NCBI GenBank assembly: GCA_038380795.1
Contig: CM076266.1
Coordinates: 41,066,425 to 41,130,424 of the forward strand
Length of the DNA stretch: 64,000 nt
Source: Pyrocephalus nanus
Lineage: Eukaryota > Chordata > Aves > Passeriformes > Tyrannidae
Reading direction: 5' to 3'
Of this stretch, positions 11,801 to 22,700 are shown in pieces (position 1 is the first letter of the stretch; the number at the start of each line of letters is the position of its first letter). The translations under genes were made by a program, and so were the position numbers. The notes below the pieces were generated by a model. The model saw nothing but the letters and a program-made list of their open reading frames with translations, was not told the DNA's origin and searched no databases.

Positions 11801-11872
11801 CATTGTGAAGTTGAAGAAAGTGATTTATCTCAGCTGTCAGAAAAACCCAAAGCTAAAAAGAGAAGGGACTAA
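8519..11872 (+). CDS. POLR1F: POLR1F (TWISTNB/RPA43), RNA polymerase I subunit; 4 coding exons, full length
   Basis: This gene encodes the A43-type subunit of RNA polymerase I. With its A14-like partner it forms the stalk near the RNA exit path and contacts the initiation factor RRN3/TIF-IA for rRNA transcription in the nucleolus. Joined exons (8519-8754, 8844-8985, 10146-10354, 11485-11872) give 975 nt and 324 residues; human is about 338. Residues 1-36 are a Pro/Ala-rich leader. The conserved tip region begins at RYSCLVVAPHRRH (38-50) and continues through RKRSGIRAQLDAELLRYSES (60-79) and AYDNIKVVGELGDIYDD. Next comes the OB-fold part with SHIGCLIHGCFNASIPKPEQ and LDSDAAGVFFIRG. The tail is acidic, then lysine-rich (about 265-272, 293-301, 318-323), as expected for nuclear/nucleolar targeting, and contains DSSGYQSDHKK as in human. 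ATG 8519 was chosen because it has A at -3 and G at +4 and matches the family start. The frame is also open upstream to 8300. All introns are GT-AG. The assignment rests on recognising the family sequence; no search was run. Confidence 0.96.
8844..8985 (+). CDS. POLR1F: POLR1F coding exon 2
   Basis: The first base completes Ser79. Residues 80-126 follow (LQGVPVAYDNIKVVGELGDI at the start, ending KGKKLV). This is one of the best conserved parts of the subunit. The donor is GTATGT at 8986, chosen over the GT three bases upstream because it joins exon 3 in frame as KLVGIINKV, matching the human KLMGIVNKV. Intron 2 is 8986-10145 (1160 bp) and ends TTTTAG. Confidence 0.95.
9134..9306 (+). repeat. 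Two-copy tandem repeat, about 84-bp unit, in POLR1F intron 2
   Basis: Copy 1 (9134-9217) and copy 2 (9218-9300) both begin GTAGCAGTAGTTT, share TATTTC, GTACTGTCC and CCCTAA in order, and end in CAAAGCATT or CAGGCATT. A third copy appears to start at 9301 (GTAGCG) and stops. The copies differ by substitutions and small indels, so this is an old local duplication. Confidence 0.75.
9983..10000 (+). repeat. (AG)n microsatellite in POLR1F intron 2
   Basis: An uninterrupted GA/AG dinucleotide run of about 18 bp lies within the intron. It is likely length-variable between individuals. Confidence 0.8.
10146..10354 (+). CDS. POLR1F: POLR1F coding exon 3 (OB-fold part)
   Basis: The exon encodes residues 127-195 plus two bases of Ser196. 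It starts GIINKVAPSHIGCLIHGCFN and includes NASIPKPEQ, GDELKFQVLHLDSDAAGVFF and IRGGLTKK. This is the OB-like domain of A43-type subunits. The donor GTATTG is at 10355. Intron 3 is 10355-11484 (1130 bp) and ends in a pyrimidine tract with ACAG. Confidence 0.96.
11485..11872 (+). CDS. POLR1F: POLR1F coding exon 4 (charged C-terminal tail) and stop
   Basis: The first base completes Ser196, then MRPKRSETVTES follows, matching the human FKRSEVSEEVTE region. The exon encodes a mostly disordered tail: an acidic, Asn/Glu-rich stretch, a six-lysine run (GKKKKKKGKREE), the conserved DSSGYQSDHKK block, a second basic cluster (KKSKKKKRKH) and a terminal KAKKRRD before TAA (11870-11872). The ATG at 11486 is internal, not a start. 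The tail is slightly shorter than in human. Confidence 0.94.
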
Positions 11873-11945
11873 AGCTTGAAGTGCCTTTCCTGAATTAGAT
11901 TTCAGACATTTTTGATAAGTTCCAATAAAACCCTGTTTTCAAAAT
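11873..11945 (+). terminator. POLR1F: POLR1F 3' UTR and polyadenylation signal (AATAAA 11924-11929)
   Basis: A canonical AATAAA hexamer lies 52 bp after the stop codon, followed by T/GT-rich sequence (TGTTTTC, then GCGTATGTGTATTTC) typical of a downstream element. Cleavage is expected about 10-25 bases after the hexamer. This implies a very short 3' UTR of about 70 nt. Longer alternative 3' ends cannot be excluded. Confidence 0.75.
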
Positions 11946-14900
11946 GCGTATGTGTATTTCTTTACTAAACAGTCTGCTCTGCAAGGCTGGATGATGTTTG
12001 CATGCCTATGTCCAACAGGAGCTTTCAAAGAATTGATAGAAGAAATGGGATAGAAGCAGTATCTGCCTTTTTTATTTATTGAAAAACAAGGCACAAAAGA
12101 AACATGGAATGTAATTACAGGAACACATTCATCACCTCTGTATCTGCTTTCCAGTTCCACACATTAGCCAGTAGGTAGTTGTGATGTTTGCTACTCTGAT
12201 TTCCATCTTTGCCACTCGGTGTCTTGATTTTATGAGAGTAAGATTAGGATTACCTTTGGAGTTCTGGGAAATATGTGTGAATTCCCAGGGGTTGAGGTTT
12301 ATTTTTTTTAATTGTAGTAAGGGACCATGAATGCCTGGGAATGAAACTGTAGTTTGACTCCCACCTTGTTCTACTTGCAGCTTTCAAATACTGCTCTCTA
12401 GAGTAAGAGGCACCTTTTTTCCATACTGTTGGAATTAATGTTAGTGGAAAGTTCTGACACTGAGAAAATGATAGTCAAACATTAATAGATGTGCCTTTAT
12501 GAAGAACTAGTTTTCCTGGTGTAGATGTATAATATTTTTTTGAGTAAGTAGTTTTGGTTGCAGCTCTCTTCTATTGTGAGGAGTTCTATAGTTTGACATA
12601 GTCTAGGCCTAAGTCTTTAACCAAAGTAGAAGGCAATGATTACTTTAGTATTGATTTAACTATTACAAGAAAAACATAACTGGCTCTTTGGAAGCCTGGT
12701 AAACAGTAAATAAACAATATGAATGTGGGAACAGCAAGTTCATCTCTCTAAGTGCCAAAACATTCTCCTGTAGTAATTAATACTGATGCTATTAGCTCAC
12801 CTTAATAGATGTGTATACAGCCTCTAACAATGTGTCCACATTGAACATGTTCTGAATTTCAAGTGTGACAATGTTTGTTTTAGGCCTCACTCTTTGCTAT
12901 ATTAATGTCTTTTATGCATCTTTAAAGTTCCAAATTTACCAAGACAAATCAAGGTTACCATCTTACAGGCTTGATGGCCTGGCAATACATAGTGGGCATT
13001 TTAAAGTTATGACACCAATAAAGAACCAAGTTAAGAATTTTCAGTTTGAAGACTTGTAGGAAAGTAAGCTAAGGGTAGCAGAAACTTCATTTCATCCTCT
13101 TTTGCTCTTCAGAGTACTTGATCTTGAAGCCAGTTTCTGGATTGTCCTGAGATGAACATGAATTGTCCCTGTTGTGTTTCTACATATGATGATACTGACC
13201 CTGATCTACATGCAGTTTTAGGGACACTGGCTCATGTATATAATCTTCCTACACTGTGACAAAATCTGAGAAGTCAGATGATGTTTGTAATGTATTTGTT
13301 ACAGCACAGGGCAGTATTCTAGTGTGTTAAGTGATGCAGAAAATAACACAGAAGTCCCAAAGTCCCACACTGTACTTAATGCACTTTAGATACAGAGGAC
13401 AAGCTGAAGGTTTGGACATAATTTGCAGTGACAAATTATGTGCTAGCTCCACCTTTACAGATAAATATATATTTATATATTTATGTAATGGCTTGAGGTA
13501 AGTAATGGGCCGCGTGGGTATGGAGGTCATATCAGAGAGGAGGATGGCAAGTGCAGATATTTTTTGTTGATGCCTATGTGAAGAGAGTGATGGTGGCAGT
13601 TGCTCTTGCAGATGAACCAGAGACTGAGTCATGTGACTACCTCTTACTCCTTAATAATCAATGTATCTCACTTTCCCTTTTAGGGGAGGGAAACCCATCT
13701 CCAGTGGAACCACTGATGGTGAGTCAAGCCTCACCAGTTCATAGAACCAGTCTGTAGCACCAAAAGTTTGTCTTGGTCCATTGCAGCTTTTCATCAGCAA
13801 GGAAAGAAAGGAGACATTCAAGGGGAAGTTGCAACTAATGAATCAGGTAACACAGGTAATATAAATGCTTTCAGAACTTTGAATGCTCTTTTTCCACTTC
13901 TGCTACTTTACCATTATTCTCTTACTGGGAGTTTCTTACTGTAACAAACAGTACAAACCGTTTTGTTCTCTTTTCTGAAAGTAATATCAAGTTTTGGGCC
14001 TTATCTAAAGGAAGGTTGTTTGGTTTCGGCACACAAATATGGCTGGCACCCACTTGTATAATTTTTTAATTTTCTTTCTTGAGTTACAACAGAAGAGAAA
14101 AATTAAAAATAAATGCAGGAGCTGGCAATTAATGCTGAATAAGTTTCTGCTTTAATGTTACAAATACTGTGACATGTTACATTAAATTCTTGCTAGGTTT
14201 TATGTCTTTGGAAGGAGAAAAGTGAAAAAAAGAGTTGAAAACAGAAGAAAAAAGTTCTTTACGCAGTTGGAGGCAATATTGGCAGCCTCACAGCTGCGCT
14301 GTTGATGTTGCTGTAGATACTGTTTCGGCATTCTCTAAATATGGCAAGAAAACTTGGATTTTCAGAAGTGAATTGTCATTCTGATCATGACTTAAATCAA
14401 TTCTCTTTGTTTTTCCCCTTAAAAAAGGGCAAGATTTTCCGATGCTTGAAATTAACAAAGAAACTGAACTTGACACTTTCCATTAAAGTTTCTCTGAAGT
14501 TTGATCTCTATGAACATTTAACTGTGTTCCCTTGGACTGCAAATGAAGAGTTGTATTAAATTTTGAGTTGAGACAAGATTTTTAAGCATAGAGAACAGGC
14601 ATTTGTAAAGCTTCCCATGAGGCCAGATAACTTCATATTTGTTTGCACAGCCCTTCTGTTACTTTCAGAGTGCATTCTAGTACAGCTTGTGTCACATAAC
14701 AAAGAGTGGGTTAGAAAGGAAAATTGTATTTTGTCCTATAAATATATTGATAGTTACACCAAGGTAACTGTCTTCTGGGTTGGGGTTTTTTTCCTGTTTT
14801 AACATGCAGTCTGCAACAAAGGCAATATTTATGTTTGGCTGTGGTTGATAATATTTTGTCTGTATGATGAAAAATGTAGTTCAAACTGAATCAGCTATAA

Positions 14901-16525
14901 GTTTCCAAAGTAGGAACTGCTACTTTGTAGTATAAATATTTTGATGCTGCAAACATGTTTCTCAGTGTATTGCTTGTCTTTGGCAGAAGAGCAAGCACTC
15001 TTACAAGAAAGTATTTTTAGCTCTGATTAAAACAATTGTTTTGTACTCTCTGAAGCTTGCAATGATCTGCAGTGTTAACTTTTGCTCTTTGTCTTTTCCT
15101 TTCTTCTCTTAGAAACAAATTCTTTGCTTTTGACTTGGCACTTTGCTGCTGCTCAAAATACACCACCCGAACAGCCCAGTGCATGAGCTCTAGGGAAAGG
15201 ACTTTTTAAAGGGCCTAAGTAAGCTAGCTGCCTTTTGGAAAGCATGAGCCTTGATCAAATCTGCCTCTGACTAAATGGTTTGCCTTTGGAAGCATCCCAA
15301 CCTTTGATAGTCCTCAGATAGTACAGACCTTTGCTGGAAAAACCTGGGAGTAGTTGCATACTTAAACCCCTGGGGTTGTATTTTCTTCTGGATACCTATG
15401 AAGAGGTTAAGTGACCTGATGCTCTCAGAGTTATTATGGTTGGCTGTGAAAGGACAGAAATAGTTTCATTCTATTAGGGCATATATTTTTCTTACCATAG
15501 TGTTGATTCTATTCTGCTATTTAGCTTTCAGAAACCCCATCTATTCAATAAAGCCTGAAGGACTTCGGTATCCAGTAGGCTTTTTTTTAAGGAGAAGATA
15601 CTTTGTCTTCCAGATTCATGTGAACAAAAATAAGGCTCTGAAAGTCAAGCTTTGCACTTCTCCAACATTGTCAGTGAATAAGTTTTTTATTGACACACCT
15701 CGTGATTTTTTTGTCCTTTATCATGCTTTTACACATAACTAAGTTAGAGTTGGGTTAAATTCAGGTTAAATTGGGCATAAATCTTGTCCGAGGCCACTCA
15801 ATTGACCTGATGTTACACAATTAGAAGCAATTGCAGTCTGGCAATGACTTGAAGTTCCCTGAAGCCAACTGTTCTAGGCAAAGAAGGAATAAGCTTTAAT
15901 TTTCCCACTTAAGGACCCCTGCTCTATAACACTGAATACATAGATGATCTCCTCTTATTTCCCAAACTGATATCTCTATAGTGTATCATTGCTGCTAGAA
16001 CATTTCTGTTTCAGCCAGAGACTCTACAACTTGACAGAGAACTTACTTGATAAATCTATCTACAGAAACTGCTAAAATGAACTTTCTGTACAGCAAATGA
16101 ACTGCAGCAGTTCTTAGTACATAGCAAAGAAACCTTGTGAACAGAGGCAAGAATTTTGGTACAAGACTCATTATCAATATCTTCCTCTTTTATGGATTAT
16201 CTCAGTGTATTTCATATGACTAGAAGGTTGAGCTGTGACCTCTGGTCTCTGAATCTATATGATACTTAGTAAGAATACAGTTACCGAGATAGGACTAACT
16301 ATTGCACTTCAAAGCTTCCTTGCTCCTTATTCCCTGAGTTCCTCTTTCCTTTGCATTTTCTTTCACTGGTGCCTTTTGTGTATGGGAACTTCTCCAAAAA
16401 TATTCTTACTGCACCTGAAATATGATGCCCCAATCAAGACCAGGATTTCATTGTGCTGCTCATATTGGTTGAGGAGAACCATTTGTTTAAGAAGTCCTGG
16501 TAAGAGTCAGTCTGTCAGTGTTATG

Positions 16526-16566
16526 TTGCTTAGAAGCTCACATGAAGTATGTGAGCTTCTAAGCAA
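16526..16566 (+). repeat. Perfect 18-bp hairpin with 5-bp loop
   Basis: The arm at 16526-16543 (starting TTGCTTAGAAGC) is exactly reverse-complementary to 16549-16566, with loop GAAGT. Allowing one G-U pair extends the stem to 21 bp (16523-16569). Transcribed, it would fold as a strong stem-loop. There is no evidence of transcription. Confidence 0.9.
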
Positions 16567-16669
16567 TATTGAAGTTGCTTCAGTGTTGCTTAGAATGTTG
16601 CTCAGGTCAAAGCATTTGACAAAGATCTATTTCTTTCAGAATTCAGACTTCTAAGCAACGTTGAAGTTG
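16526..16669 (+). repeat. Cluster of alternating-orientation repeats of core TTGCTTAGAA
   Basis: The core appears forward at 16526-16535 and 16586-16595, and reversed at 16557-16566 and 16649-16658. In addition, 16556-16577 and 16648-16669 are direct copies of a 22-bp string with two differences. The forward/reverse/forward/reverse layout in about 135 bp is not a simple tandem repeat. Confidence 0.85.
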
Positions 16670-16674
16670 AAGTT

Positions 16675-16742
16675 ATTGATATTCATGTTTACTGATGCAG
16701 GATTGTGGTGGTTTTGACCCATCAGTAAACATGAATATCAAT
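16675..16742 (+). repeat. Perfect 23-bp inverted repeat, 22-bp spacer
   Basis: Bases 16675-16697 (containing ATTCATGTTTACTGATG) are exactly reverse-complementary to 16720-16742. The spacer 16698-16719 does not pair. Perfect arms in neutral-looking DNA suggest recent origin, gene conversion between the arms, or selection. It lies directly after the alternating-repeat cluster. Confidence 0.92.
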
Positions 16743-19700
16743 TTCAATAAAAATTGACCACTATTAAATTTTTGCATCAGCTCCTTTTTTGTTTCAGATA
16801 ACAAACCAGTGACACCTGAGCCTCTTTCAGGATAATGCTAGTGTATTACATTTATGCTTGAAGTTTCATTTTTTCTCCAGAGATTTGGTCATCTCTCCAT
16901 GGACTCAAAGATGACCAGCTTTTTGAAGCACTCTCCTGGGAGGACAGCTGTTTGTCTCCCTGATGAAAAAAAGCCACAACCACAAAAGCCCAACAACAAA
17001 GCAAAAAGTGCACAGATGTTGTAGGTATTTGTAGTTCCTTCATGGAGCCTGTCGACATTAGCTTGTGGGTTTGTGAAGATGGTCATGCTTTTGCCTCTGG
17101 TATATCTACATTCTACCCAGAGTAGCAGTTCAGGACCTCTGCCTTTCAGGAATTCCATATATTGTGACTGAAAACAAGAACATGGAACAATCTGCACTGA
17201 TGATATATGGGATACACTGAAATCTACTTTTGATATGATTTTCTTGACGTTAAATTTAGCATGTAACCTGTTTTATGTCTGTTATTACTAAGGCCCATGT
17301 TTTCCTAATTTTTTCTGGGAGGATAATTCCTGTTTCATATGTGTAATTTCAAAATTCATCTTTTAATTTCAACTAGATATTAGTTAAACTTGAACTCTTT
17401 GTTTTCTTGGGCCGAGGGAATGATGTTACGGACAGTTGTAAGGTTTCTGAAGTAGAGAAAAGTGTGCATGTGTTATAGATTTAAGTGAATTCACACATTC
17501 GTATTTTTACCCATGGAGTATTTCTAAAGTACTTACCAAAATATGCAGATGCTCACAGATTAATTCTGTAGTCATCTCTTTGTGGTTATTTCTGTCTTGG
17601 TTCAATGCCTGGTTTGCAAAACTATTGTCATAAATGATCCCAAAATAGAGCCTAGCATCATCATATTCATTCCTGATTTATATTTATCCTATAAATCTGC
17701 GTTTGTACAATACTATGATGATTAATGCGAGGACAAGCTGTTGCAAATAACTTTTTATCTTCCTATTAATTAGTGTAGCAAATGTCTTTTCTCAGGCAAA
17801 ACAAATTTCCCAAAGGCTCTTTTCTCATTTTATGAGCAAATCTTAGAAATAGAAGAGTAATTACTTCATTTGTGAGATAGGCATTCAGATTTCAGAATTG
17901 CACTTGAAAGAAATGATAGTTGAAAGATGTTGACAAACTGTAATGAATTCAAATACCAATAACATAACAGCAGTAAGAGAGTGATCATTTTCATGAAGGA
18001 AGAATAAAAAGATTGCCGGTTTTTAGTTAAATAGTAGCTGTGGATGTAAAGTGGAAATAGATTAGGCTAAATACCTTTGCAGTGTCTTCTACGAGAGTTC
18101 ATGCTTAGCTTGAGGTGGGCTGCAGTCTTAAACATTTTCAGGTTGTGAATGCAGCAAGGCACTTCAGCATCAGCAGCAAGGGACCATAGATACAAGCAGC
18201 ATTTCTTCGTATCATAAAGATATGTGAAAGCTTGTGGAAGGGTTCTTTCCCTCAGCACTTTTCTTTTGAATGCTTCTATAATGAGAAATGTAACAAAAGA
18301 AAAAAAATACTTTAATTTTCTATAGTATTTTTAATTTGGTGATTTTTTTTCTTGTCTCTGAGCAAAAATATTCTGTAAGTAATATTTCTAGTGGTTAGGA
18401 AAACTTGAGTACAGAAAGTTCAGATGTCTCAGATTTTGCTCTTTGGAGATTTTTAATTATTAATGCAATTATATTTGATTAGACTTATTGTTTCCTTACT
18501 GGAGCACTCTTTGGAAAATGATCTAAAAAATTGAATGAGTATATGGAAAACTGACTAGGAGAGAAGCATTAAAAAAAAAAAAAAAGAGAGAGAAAAAGCT
18601 GGATATTTCTTTCTAAAAAGTACAAAAGTGAAAAATTCAGTATAAGGAGGTTTTTGAAATGTCAAAATTTTTCCTGAGAATTAGAGGAAACTAGAAATCT
18701 TCTCCTTAAAGGCATTTCTCTCACCTCTCCATTAGGTATTTTCAGTCCATTCAAAATGCTTCTCTAGTTTCTCAGAGTATGACATAAAATGTTTAAAATG
18801 TGGAGGTAGTCATTTGAAACAGAGAAGTATTCCATTCTACATATCTGAATTGCATTTTTTGATAATGAAGGCTTTGTTTCCTCCCAGATTCGTGCTCTGG
18901 TGAAATGGACTGAATTTTTTGGTTGTTTTTTTGGTAGTGGTGGTGGGTTTGGGTTTGGGTTTTTTTTTTCAAATGTGTCAGAATGTGATTCCAAGAAAAC
19001 TGCTCTCCTCCACAGTGCACTTTACACTTTCCATATCAAATCAGTATAGGACTTGGAAGAGTCTAGCTTGTGGAAAGGTTCTGCCTGTTCTCATGCAATG
19101 CCACATGGGGGAGTATTGCTTTTTCTTTCAGGCCTTTTCCCCACAGCTGTCATCTAAAAAATTCAAAACTTCTGTGGACCTGTATTTGATGAGAGGAAGT
19201 ATTTCAGCTGAAATAAGACCAGAAGAGACAAACAGAATTTTGCATGTGCTCTGTATAGCAGCATCAAAACCTTTGTATCTACCTTAGCTGCTGTGATCAT
19301 GTTGGTTTGGTTTATTTTCTAATTTTCCTATATCTTGAAGTACAGTTAATACATGTATTCATCCAGTTTTTCCTTGTTCATATTTCATATTCTTTCCTAA
19401 TTTTTTTAGGAAAAAAGACTTACGTGGCCATACTGTGAATACAAGTGCATGCAAGTAATGTGTAGGTGCATTTGTTTGTTCTTCTTTAGTAAATTTTTAG
19501 TTAATGGCAGTTTATTTTGTAGACCTCGGTCTTCTTAAATGAAAGACTGAGTTCCTATAAGTTTCATGAGAATTAATTCTTGGACAGGGGAGAGAAATTA
19601 TATTAGTTCCTCTCTTTGAAGAAAAAGTGACCCACGTCCCTCTGTGGACTCCAGGGCAATGGGAAAAGCTTCAGGCAGAACTTTTCACCTGCTTAGGCAT

Positions 19701-22700
19701 GAGGGAAAGGGAAGGGAGGCATCCTTAGCTCTGGTGCTGAGGAAACAACTTGGTTTTGTCTTTCCTGCACCTGGGGGTTTTTTTTGGTCTTTAGCAACAT
19801 AAAATTATTTTGTGTTTATTCACACCTGTTTTTTTCTGGGTTTACTGTAGACTAGTTTGTTCTCCTTGGGAACAAGGGAAAAAGAGGCTGAAAAGTCCAT
19901 ATTATTCTTGAGTTCACCAAGGCGTTTTAGCTTTCACCTAAGCCCACTGTTAATCACTGAAAGCTCAGTATCAATCATGTCAAATCTCAACGGCTGATGT
20001 AAGACCTGGAATTAAGATTTTAAATAGCAAAAAAGAGGTGGGGGAATTTCTCTGCATACCACAAACCTGTCTAGGCTGCTGTGCTATGATAATACCACTA
20101 GAAGACTCATTTGAAATACATTAATGTAAAAAGGGTGACAGATTACTCTTTTAGCCCTCTGCACTGTATCAATCACAAAGTAAAATACAGAAATTTTCTT
20201 CATGGTTGAGACCATAACCCAGTTGACTGCACTGAAATACAGTAATGTGCTCAATTACACATTGCCTTGTTCTTAATAAGGTAGTCTTAAGTGCTTCTCT
20301 GTAGAGCTTCACTGGAAAGGTTAAAAGGTGTCTTAATCCTCCTTAGTGTGTTGAGTGATGTTCTCACCCGAATATAAATCCCTGTGTTTTACATCTGAGC
20401 AATGGTACCATTACAGTTTTTCAGAAAAGGTGAATAGCAAATTCTTTACCTCTAGTAATGGATTACATTTTGGAAGAAAACTGAGTCCTGCTTATGGAAT
20501 GGCTGTAGGGATTTGTCTTTGGGAAGGGTTTCAGGCTTGTATGCATGCGGACTCAAAAACATTAGTAAAACTTTGCCTTTGTGTCTGTGAACATTGGTCA
20601 TAGAACATGATAGAGTATGCAAGTGTGCTTATGTGTGTGCTCTGAAGTGGATGTGGATCTAGCTCAGATTGCTTCAGACTTTGTTGTTAAAGTATCCATT
20701 GACTTATTTTAGGAATTGCATGATTTTTTAAGTTTAACTAGAGAGTGGAGTTAAGGGGTTTCTCTTAAAATTCAAATGTAAAAAGACTAATTCATAATCC
20801 TAGAGGCAGCATTGAATAAATCTGCTATGAAAGACAGCTAATGGGCTATAATGGAACTGTGCATTAAACTCTGGAAGATGTTCACACTGCTTTCTAGTGA
20901 ATGGGATATTAAAACTAATGTAGGACCCTATAAAGAAAAACAGCCTATATGGGACTACTTTTTGTGCAGTTCTGCTTAGTAAAACTCTAAGAAAACAGAA
21001 GTTTCTCTTTGATAGATGCCACCCATGCTTAAAGACTTCCCCTCTGTTAGGCTTACTAAGAAGTACCTTTCTCCATTGAGCTCCAGTCTTAGTCTTGAAA
21101 CACCAACAATATATTTTGAAAAAAAACATCAAAATGTCTTTCTGTAAAAAGTCCTTAGTGCTGGCAAATTGGCAGTGTTTCTTTTTTGAGCTACAAAACT
21201 TAATCTAAACCACTTTTTTCCCCTTGAGTTGGCAGATTTTGTAATTGGAAAAACTTTGCACACAAATTATAAGGAGAGTACTACTCTCACTAGTTCAATA
21301 TAAAATTAACAGACTGCTTGTGAGATCAGTACTAAAATATTGTTTAAGTGACAAATCAAGTAAATTTTTAGTTTTGTGTCTGTGCAATTTGTGTAGTATG
21401 ATTCATAGGGGCATGCAGCAAAGCCAAGATGGGGAATAGCAGGACTTCTGATGAAGGCCTGAAGCTAAGACACTTAAGAGGGTATGGTTAGGTGGTTACA
21501 GGAGAGTAAAACTATGATCTCAATCTGCTCTCCATAACATAATGTATCAATCTGATCAGTATCAGAAGAAAAAGAAATGGTGTTATCTTAGTATTTTATG
21601 CTAATTTAGACTGAATGTCCTGCAGTATTATTTGGCACTGTGCTAGTGGTGTGTCAGCTGTCTCCAGGGGCCCTTGTCAAAAGCAGAGGAAAGTCTCATG
21701 CTGTGCCAATACTGTAAAATAAATAACATTCTCAGAAGATTAATACAGAGCTGGAGCACAGAGTGTTACTAGTGTCATAAAACAGACAGTAAAAGGATTG
21801 CATTCTAAAAGGCAAGACTAAGGAAATTACTGATTGCAGGGAAGGGTAAGTTTGTTGATCTGGAAACATCATTTGAGAAAGAAATGATGAGCAAGTGTCC
21901 AGCAGTTGGGAAGTAATGAAGGGACATGTGTTCAAAATAAAGCTCTATAGCTGAACTTCTTCCAAGCACATTACCCTTGTTTGGTCTGGAACTCTCATGA
22001 ATCTGAATTGTGTTTTGAATTTACACTTATCAGTATTGGTGGTGTTTAGACTGAATGTGATATTAAAGAAATGCTATCTGGAGTGCCTTTTTTCCCTGTA
22101 TTGGTAATCTCATTTTTAGCTGAAACTGCTAAGACAAATAGTGCATTAATTACTTAAAAAAAAAAAAAAAAAAGACAAGCCCCAAATGTTATGTATTGTG
22201 GGGTGACAACTAAATTCCTGCCTAGTTTTCTTGTCAGTTAAGTTTTGCATCTGATTTCCAAACTGCAGTGAAATACTACTTGTGTCTCTCTTCATCCTTC
22301 TCCACCACCCCTCGTAAATCAGAGAGCAATCAGCAGTTCCGAACTGCTTACTGTGTGCCTACAGATGTTCTAAGTGTTGCTTAACAAGAAGTCAAACAGC
22401 TAATCACAGTTATACACACTGTAGGTAATTTATGACTATGCCAGGGGCTCTGCCACGTACTCCACCAGCTGGATCCTGCTGTGGAGGAGAAGAGGACTGT
22501 CAGGGTGAGCTGCTGCCCTCATCCAGCCTGAGCCGTATCTTTCCACTCCATGGGCTGGAGGTGTACACAAAAGTGCCATCTCAATTCAAAGTATGATTGT
22601 AGCCGTAGGAAGACACTACCCAAGAACTGAGTACATTCTGGAATAATTATAAAAGAAAAAAGGAAAACAGTCATGAATTTGAGAGAAGAACTAGCCATTT

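Noticed and set aside
18938..18970. TTTGGGTTTGGG run as an interstitial telomere
   Set aside because: The vertebrate unit is TTAGGG; this is a short T/G-rich tract with only three G-triplets.
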